Of a DNA stretch of 28,492 bases, positions 7,221-14,200 are shown piece after piece. Where the stretch lies: the NCBI GenBank assembly GCA_050946275.1, contig JBMNUM010000025.1, positions 1-28,492 of the forward strand. The letters run 5' to 3'. Position 1 is the first letter of the stretch, and each line of letters begins with the position of its first letter. Both the position numbers and the translations under genes were made by a program. This stretch comes from JBMNUM01 sp050946275. GTDB taxonomy: Bacteria > Actinomycetota > Coriobacteriia > Coriobacteriales > CADBOM01. The notes under the pieces were generated by a model. The model made no database searches. It was given only the letters and a program-made list of their open reading frames with translations, and was not told the origin of the DNA.

Positions 7221-8159
7221 ATGAGCCTGAGGTTCGAGCGCTACAAGAAGAAAACCATCCAGAGCGGCATCAAGGCGCGCATGATGCTTCCCCTCGACGA
7301 GCAGCTCGAGCTCGCACGCAAGGCGGCGGCGAGCTTCCAGGTCATGCTGCCGAAGGACTCGCGGGACTTCACCTACGAGCTCGTCGATGTCGAGGGCACG
7401 GTCTGCATCGTGATGCACAACCAGAAACCCATGGCCGTCAAGATGCAGAAGAAGCTCGGCGACCCGGGGCATCGGGCGATTCTCTACGCATATGGCAACG
7501 GCATGCTCATGCCGCCTGAGAAGGACTTCCTCATCTGCGCGCAGAATATCGGCATCGCAACGCAGCGCGACGTGTGGCTCCCACTCTACCCGACGTGTCT
7601 CGATGCGAGCGTCGTCGACGCAGTCGAGGCCCTCGACGCCGTGCATGCCCGCATGCTGGACTCGTACGACGGTCGCGATATCGCCTTCTACGGCGTGTCG
7701 TCGGGGGCATCCCTGCTGATGTCGATGCTGTCGATCAACAGCGGCCGCAAGCACCCTCATGCGGTTCCTGGCAAGCTCATCGCCATCTCGCCGCTCCACG
7801 GCGCCTACGGCAAGCTCGAGCGCGAGAAGATGGAGTACCTCGAGCCGGTCGATATGCACCTCAGCTACGAGTACGTGAAGATCCTGCCCGACATCCTGCG
7901 CAATGGCCGCGACGATGTGCCCGAGCACATGATCAACGGCAACGGACTCGACTGCACGGGCTTCCCCGAGACGCGCATCTATCTCGGAACCTACGAGCTC
8001 ATGTCGGCGAAGAGCGCCCTCTACGAGCAGCAGCTCAAGAAAGAGGGCGTCGAGTTCGAGGTCAATTGCGCCGAGGGCATGCCGCATTGCTACTGCATGG
8101 ACATCAAGTTCCCCGAGGCGACCGAAGACTACGAGGAAATCCTCGCAACCCTGCAATGA
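7221..8159 (+). CDS. Alpha/beta hydrolase, HSL-like esterase family
   Basis: The 312-residue cytosolic protein has the layout of an alpha/beta-hydrolase esterase. The usual oxyanion HGGG is replaced by YGNG (residues 91-94); the nucleophile elbow is GVSSG with Ser160. Glu259 (GTYELM) and His289 (GMPHCY) sit where the acidic and histidine partners are expected. There is no signal peptide. AAGGAG at 7208-7213 supports the ATG at 7221. It follows pta by 27 bases and is followed by a strong terminator, so the two probably form a short operon. An ester or thioester substrate from central acyl metabolism is possible but not shown. Family assignment is fairly sure, substrate unknown. Confidence 0.85.
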   Translation: MSLRFERYKKKTIQSGIKARMMLPLDEQLELARKAAASFQVMLPKDSRDFTYELVDVEGTVCIVMHNQKPMAVKMQKKLGDPGHRAILYAYGNGMLMPPEKDFLICAQNIGIATQRDVWLPLYPTCLDASVVDAVEALDAVHARMLDSYDGRDIAFYGVSSGASLLMSMLSINSGRKHPHAVPGKLIAISPLHGAYGKLEREKMEYLEPVDMHLSYEYVKILPDILRNGRDDVPEHMINGNGLDCTGFPETRIYLGTYELMSAKSALYEQQLKKEGVEFEVNCAEGMPHCYCMDIKFPEATEDYEEILATLQ

Positions 8160-8184
8160 GCCAAAGAGCTGTCCTCGGACTCAT
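8156..8184. repeat. 29-bp degenerate palindrome (family A, copy 3)
   Basis: The arms ATGAGCC (8156-8162) and GACTCAT (8178-8184) are spaced exactly as in copy 1 (3848-3876), and about 22 of 29 positions agree with that copy. It overlaps the TGA stop of the hydrolase gene and precedes the terminator, so it is not a promoter operator here. Confidence 0.5.
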
Positions 8185-8186
8185 GA

Positions 8187-8216
8187 AAAGAGGGCCCGCT
8201 TCTGCGGGCCCTCTTT
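8187..8216. terminator. Bidirectional intrinsic terminator
   Basis: A perfect 13-bp stem (8187-8199 with 8204-8216; arm AAAGAGGGCCCGC) with the loop TTCT ends in TTT on the plus strand and, by symmetry, TTTT on the minus strand. It separates the convergent hydrolase and giant surface protein genes and should serve both. Confidence 0.9.
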
Positions 8217-8239
8217 GCTGGTGCTCTGCGGGTTAGCCG

Positions 8240-11200
8240 TTAGGCCGTCTGCTGAGCATCATCGTCGTCGTTCTCGTCCTTCTTCTTGCGGGAAGCGATT
8301 GCAAGAATGATCTCGACGATTGCGATGACCGCGAAGACGATGGTCCACTTGTCGAAGATCACCATCGGCTGGGTGAGGTCCTGCGTGAGGATAAACAAGA
8401 CCACCGCGACGACTGCCGGGATGATGCCGGCGATTCGGACGCCGATATGACGCTTCGTCTTCGGCTCGTCCTCGTCCTGCTCCGGTTGTTTGTTCTCCTC
8501 ATCCTCGTCCTCGTCGTCCTTGCGGCCGCCGGCAATGGTGATCAGCATGCCGAGGCAGAGGATGACGGTGACGATCGATGCCAGCAGGTCGAACAGCGAC
8601 CAGCTGCCCTGCGGGGCGGCCATCGGGATTCCGTCATCGATGATGGTGTCCGCCATCGGCGTCGCATTGTCATCGATGGTCTCGGCTGCCGGAGTCGCGT
8701 CATCCGCAGGAGTCGGTGCCGCATCGGGCTCGGGTGCGGGCGTCACGCCGCGGTCCGGCGTCGGTGCGGGTGCCGGGGCGGGTGCCGCGGTGATCGTGAG
8801 CGTGCCGGGCACGAAGGTCACGTTGTAGTTGCCCTGGGTCGCTGCACCGCTCGGCGTAATCGCGTAGCTACCGACGGCCTCGCCAGCTGCACGGGAGATG
8901 TTCACCCTCAGGACGCCGCGGCTGTCGGAGCCCTTGAGGCCCGAGACCTTCCAAGTCAGCGCCGGGTCGGCCGCGCCGGCGACCTTGCTCTTGTTGTCGG
9001 CGGTGACGGTGAGCTTGGCCGGCGTGATGGTGAGCTTGCCGTCCTTGGCGACCTTGAACGTCACGTCGAAGTTGCCATTGGTGGTCGAGAACTGCCCGGC
9101 CTTCAGGCCCATGTTGTAGGAGCCGACGTTCTTGCCGGAGGCAGTGGCGTTACCGCTGAAGGCGATGTCGGACTGTGCGAGCTTGCCGGTCGGGTCGCTG
9201 ATGCTCAGCGTGTAGCCCGTGGTGCTCTGCGTCGCGCCGCTGTAGACCTTGGAGGCGGTGTTGCCCGTGATCGTCACCGTGGCGGATGCCTTGGTGATCT
9301 CGAGCTTGCCCTCGCCCTCGACAGTGATGTCGTAGTTCGGGTTGTCATCGGCGGACACGCTCGCAGTGATCGGGTACTCGCCGACATCCTGGCCGGGCTC
9401 GCGGCTCAAGCTGTAGACCAGGGCATCGCCCTTCTCCGGCTTGCCGGTGACCGTGGCGGTCAGCTCCGGGTCGGTGCTCTCGTCACCATCGTAGACCTTG
9501 GTCTTGTCGTCGACCTTGATGGTGATGGGGCGCTTCGTGATCTCGAAGGTATTGCCCTCGACCGTGATGTCGTAGTTCGGGTTCGCGGCTGCATCGGCCG
9601 TGACGGTGATCGCGTACTCGTCGACATCCTGACCGGGCTGGCGGCTCAGGCTGTAGACAGGATCGACGCCGCCGGCGGGCTTGCCGGTGACCGTGGCGGT
9701 CAGCGTCGGGTCGGTGCTCTCGTCGCCATCGTAGACCTTGGTCTTTTCGTCGGCCTTGATGGTGATAGCGGCCTTCTTGATCGTCAGCGTGCCGTTCACA
9801 TACGTGATGTCGTAGTTGTCCGTGACAACGCCGATCTTGACTGCACTCGGAACGATCTCGCCGGTGTAGGTGCCCGCGTCGGTCTTCTTGCCGCTCAGCG
9901 TGATCTCGGTGATCACGTTGGTGCCCTTCAGACCCTCGACCGTCACGTAGGTATCGAAGTCGGAGCTGTAGGTGCCAGCCGGGCCCTGCTCCTGGCCGTT
10001 GTAGGTGTACTCCTGCGGCTCGGCCGTGATGGTCAGCTGGGCCTTCTTGATCGTCAGCGTGCCGCTCACATACGTGATGTCGTAGTTGTTGGTCGCATCT
10101 CCAATCTGCGCCTCGTAAGGCCTGATCTTTTCCGGATACACGTTTGCGCGCCAGTCGTTGCCCACGAGCTTGATGGACGTGATCGCGTCGCCATTCTGAA
10201 GGCCCGTCACCTCCACCTTGCCGGAGATAACCTCGGAGTCGGTGTAGGTGCCGCCGAACTCGCCCTGCGACGTGGCGTTGTAGGTGTACTCCTGCGGCTT
10301 GGCCGTGATGGTCAGCGTCCTCTTCGTGATCTTGAAGATGCCGGGCGCGACCTCGATCGTGTAGTTCGGGTTCGCGGCCGCATCGGCCGTGACGGTGATC
10401 TCGTACTCGTCGACGTCCTGGCCGGGCTCGCGGCTCAGGCTGTAGGACGGGTCGACGCCGCTGGCGGGCTTGCCGGTGACCGCTGCGGTCAGCGCCGGGT
10501 CGGTGGTCGCGTTGTTGTCGTAGACCTTCTCCTTGTCGTCGGCCGTGATGGTGATCTTGGCCGGCGTGATCGTCAGCTTGCCGGCGACAGGCGTGATCGC
10601 GTAGTTGGCGGTCACGTCCTCGGTGCCGTGCATGATCTTGTAGCCGGGGGCGATCGGGTTGTTGCCCGCCGCGGTGTCGGCCACGTTGGTCACGGAGCCG
10701 GTGGCGGTGGCCACGAGCTCGTCGCCCTCGAACAGCTTGCCGGAGGTGACGGTGACGGTGCTGTTGGTCAGCGCCGAGCCATCGTAGGTCTTCGAGTCGC
10801 TGGCGGCGGTGATGGTGATCTTGGCGCTGGCCTTGTCCATCGTGAGCTCGCCGTTCGCGGTGGTCACGGTGTAATTGCCCGCCGTGCCGGAGGTGAACTC
10901 GTAGCTCGCCAGAACGTTCGTGACCGGGCTCTCGCTCGGGAACGTGATCGAGCCGGTGACCACGGCGCTAATCGCATCGTCGCCGACGAGGCCATCGACC
11001 GTGTAGTTGGCGTTGCTGTGCGCGGTGCCGTCGTAGGTGAAGTTCTCGGAGGCCGCGGTCACGGTAACGGCCTTCGGGTTGATCGTCAGCGTGCCGGCAA
11101 CTGCAGTGATCGCATAGTTAGCGGTCACGTCCTCGTCGCCGTGCATGATCTTGTAGCCCTCGGCGATCGGGTTGTTGCCCTCGGCGTTGTCGGCCACGTT

Positions 11201-14200
11201 GGTCACGGAGCCGGTGGCGGTGGCCACGAGCTCGTCGCCCTCGAACAGCTTGCCGGAGGTGACGGTGACGGTGCTGTTGGTCAGCGCCGAGCCATCGTAG
11301 GTCTTCGAGTCGCTGGCGGCGGTGATGGTGATCTTGGCGCTGGCCTTGTCCATCGTGAGCTCGCCGTTCGCGGTGGTCACGGTGTAATTGCCCGCCGTGC
11401 CGGAGGTGAACTCGTAGCTCGCCAGAACGTTCGTGACCGGGCTCTCGCTCGGGAACGTGATCGAGCCGGTGACCACGGCGCTAATCGCATCGTCGCCGAC
11501 GAGGCCATCGACCGTGTAGTTGGCGTTGCTGTGCGCGGTGCCGTCGTAGGTGAAGTTCTCGGAGGCCGCGGTCACGGTAACGGCCTTCGGGTTGATCGTC
11601 AGCGTGCCGGCAACTGCAGTGATCGCATAGTTAGCGGTCACGTCCTCGTCGCCGTGCATGATCTTGTAGCCCTCGGCGATCGGGTTGTTGCCCTCGGCGT
11701 TGTCGGCCACGTTGGTCACGGAGCCGGTGGCGGTGGCCACGAGGGTGTCGCCCGTCATGAGCGAGCCGGAGGTGATGGTGACGGTGCTGTTGGTCAGCGG
11801 CGTGCCGTCATAGGGCTTCTCAGCCGAGCCGGTCGTGACGGTCAGCGGCGCGGGCTTGATCTCGAGGATGCCGGGACGGACGTACAGGCTGACGCTGTAG
11901 TTCGGATCGACAGGCAGGTCGGCGAGTGTGACCGCGTTCTCGAAGTAGGTGTACTGATAGTTGTCGCCTACAGGACCTGCATCCGACTTGGCGATGCCGA
12001 TATAACCCAGACCAGCAGCCGAGGGATCGTACGTTGCCTTGCTCTTGACGACATTCCACACGTCATCCAGATACTCGGTCTTATAGCCTGCATGGCTGAT
12101 GATGACGTAGTCGGCGATTCCCTTGTTCGGATTCGTAAAGCCGGCCTCCTTCACATCGCCATCGTAAACGTTGCCGGTCCAGCGGTCGGGCTCGATACGG
12201 ATGGTGACGTTGATCTTAGTCACTTCCAGCGTGCCGCTGATGTAGTGGAAGGCGTAGTAGTTGCTCGCGTGATCGGAGCTCTTGTTGGTCACCGCGTTCT
12301 TCGGGGTTACCGTTGCAACACCCGCATTCAAACGTCCGTTGTCAACATCGGCATTTGCGTAGGTGAACTGGATGCCCGTCAGGCTCTCGCCCTCCGGGAG
12401 GCCAGCGACGGCCACCTGTCCGCTCAGGCTCTCGGGCAGGGTCAGCGGAGTGCCGTCGTACTGCTTGGTTTTGCTGTTCGCGGTAATGGTGACCTTCTTC
12501 TGATAGAACAGCGTGAACTCGAGTCCGTTAGCGGTAGTCTCCTCGGTGATCTTGTATTCGTCACCCGCAGGGGTTCCGTCATAAGAGGTTCCCTCGACGG
12601 CCTTGTTGAGCTCCCAGCCCGCAATCGGCGTACGGGAGAGAGCGAAGTTGTTTCCAACCTTCAGGGTTTGCTTATAGTCGCTGGCAATCGGGTTGCCATC
12701 CATGTCGACGAAATGCACAGTCACGTCGGCGTGCTTGAAGCTCGAATATTTGAACGTGTATACGTTCGTCTCCGCACTTGAGGTCAGAACCAGCGTCTTC
12801 TCGACTTCATCCGGGTAGAACTCCAGCTGGGCCAGTTCGGGATGTGCGGCGCGCAGGGCCGCGTAGTCAACAGGCTTAGCCATCTCGATGACGGAGGCAG
12901 TGTCACCGGGGACATCTTCAACGGTCTTGGACTCGGCAACCTCGATGTTGCCCGGATACTCGGCCGGGTCGATGATGTATTTGACGAGATAGCTGGTGGT
13001 CGCAGCCTTTGCCGCATAGTAGAAGGTTATGACGTTCGCTTCCTCGTTCTCTCTCAGCGTTATCGTCTTGCTGTTCGTCGTCGGACGATACCCGGCGATG
13101 GCGATTGCCTGCTCGGTAATATCCTGGCCGGCCACAAGATTCGGATTCCTCACGACCTTATCGTCTGCCAGCGGATTATTGTTCTCGTCCACATAATGGA
13201 CAGTGTAGCCAAGCGTGCTCTTCGCCCAGTGGGCATAGACGGTGGTGTTTTGCGTGATCTGGTTGCTCCAGTCATAGAGGGTGTTCCCGTCGGCCGTGGT
13301 GTACCAGCCCTCGAAGGTATAGCCGTCCTTGTGCGGCGTCAGCTCGGGAGCAGAGGCCTTCTTGTACTTCTCGACAGTCTGGCTAGGTGCTAGCTCGGTC
13401 GAGGGGCTGTCGCCATCGACAAAGGAGACCGTATAGGACGGCGCAACCCACTTGGCATAGAGAACCAGTGCCACGCTGCCGTTGGTCGCACCGGCGGGCA
13501 TCTTGCTAAAGGCATACGGACTCCCCTCGCACTCTGGGTTGTCGTACCAGCCCGCAAACGTATAGTCGCTATCTACGCCACACTGAGCGGCCGTGGGCGT
13601 CCAGTTGTAGGTGCTGCCCGTGATAGTGGCATCATGCTTGACGTTCGAGATAGTCTTCAACTTGTCCGTGGCGTGATAGTACTCTATCTGATAGGTGTGC
13701 CGGTTGTAGTAGAAGTTGTATTCGTCGTAATAGGTCACCTGCCCCCAAATGTTGTAATGTGGTCCAACGTTGCGCTCGTGATCGAACTCATATCCAGCGA
13801 TTTGTTTATGCGTATAATTGGCCTGCGGGACGGCTTGGCTATACAGCGTTGACAAAGTATAGTCGTCATCATCGGCGTTCTGGAGAAGGTAGTTGATTTG
13901 CACATTGCTGTTGTTGTTTCGCCACGCACCGGAAACCGCTATGTTTGTGCTTGTTCCGTTGGGGAGCAATTCGTCAGTTATTCTTAGAATCTTCGAGGCA
14001 TACGGAGTATCTTGGCAGTTCCAATAATAGAAATATTGTTTGTTCCGATTATTGTTGTCCCAAATAGTTGCGTTGCCACCGTTACTCGGCCAATCAGCAG
14101 AAACATCTTGGCCCAGTTTTGCAGTAAAACTATATCGGTTGCTGGAGCTGTTTCCGTCCTGATAAGTCCTTTCCTTGATAGTCATTCTGTATCGATTGTC

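Noticed and set aside
6120..8156. Minus-strand open frame of 678 codons across pta and the hydrolase
   Set aside because: Both plus-strand genes have conserved motifs and ribosome sites; the antisense frame has His/Arg/Leu-rich shadow composition.
8240..8620. LPXTG sortase signal at the end of the giant protein
   Set aside because: No LPXTG-like motif is present; the end consists of three hydrophobic helices with charged linkers.
8447..12781. Plus-strand open frame of 1,444 codons opposite the giant gene
   Set aside because: It mirrors the repeat structure of the minus-strand gene, has no signal or recognisable domain, and arises because GC-rich codon bias removes stops from the opposite frame. 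The minus-strand product has a clear domain order.
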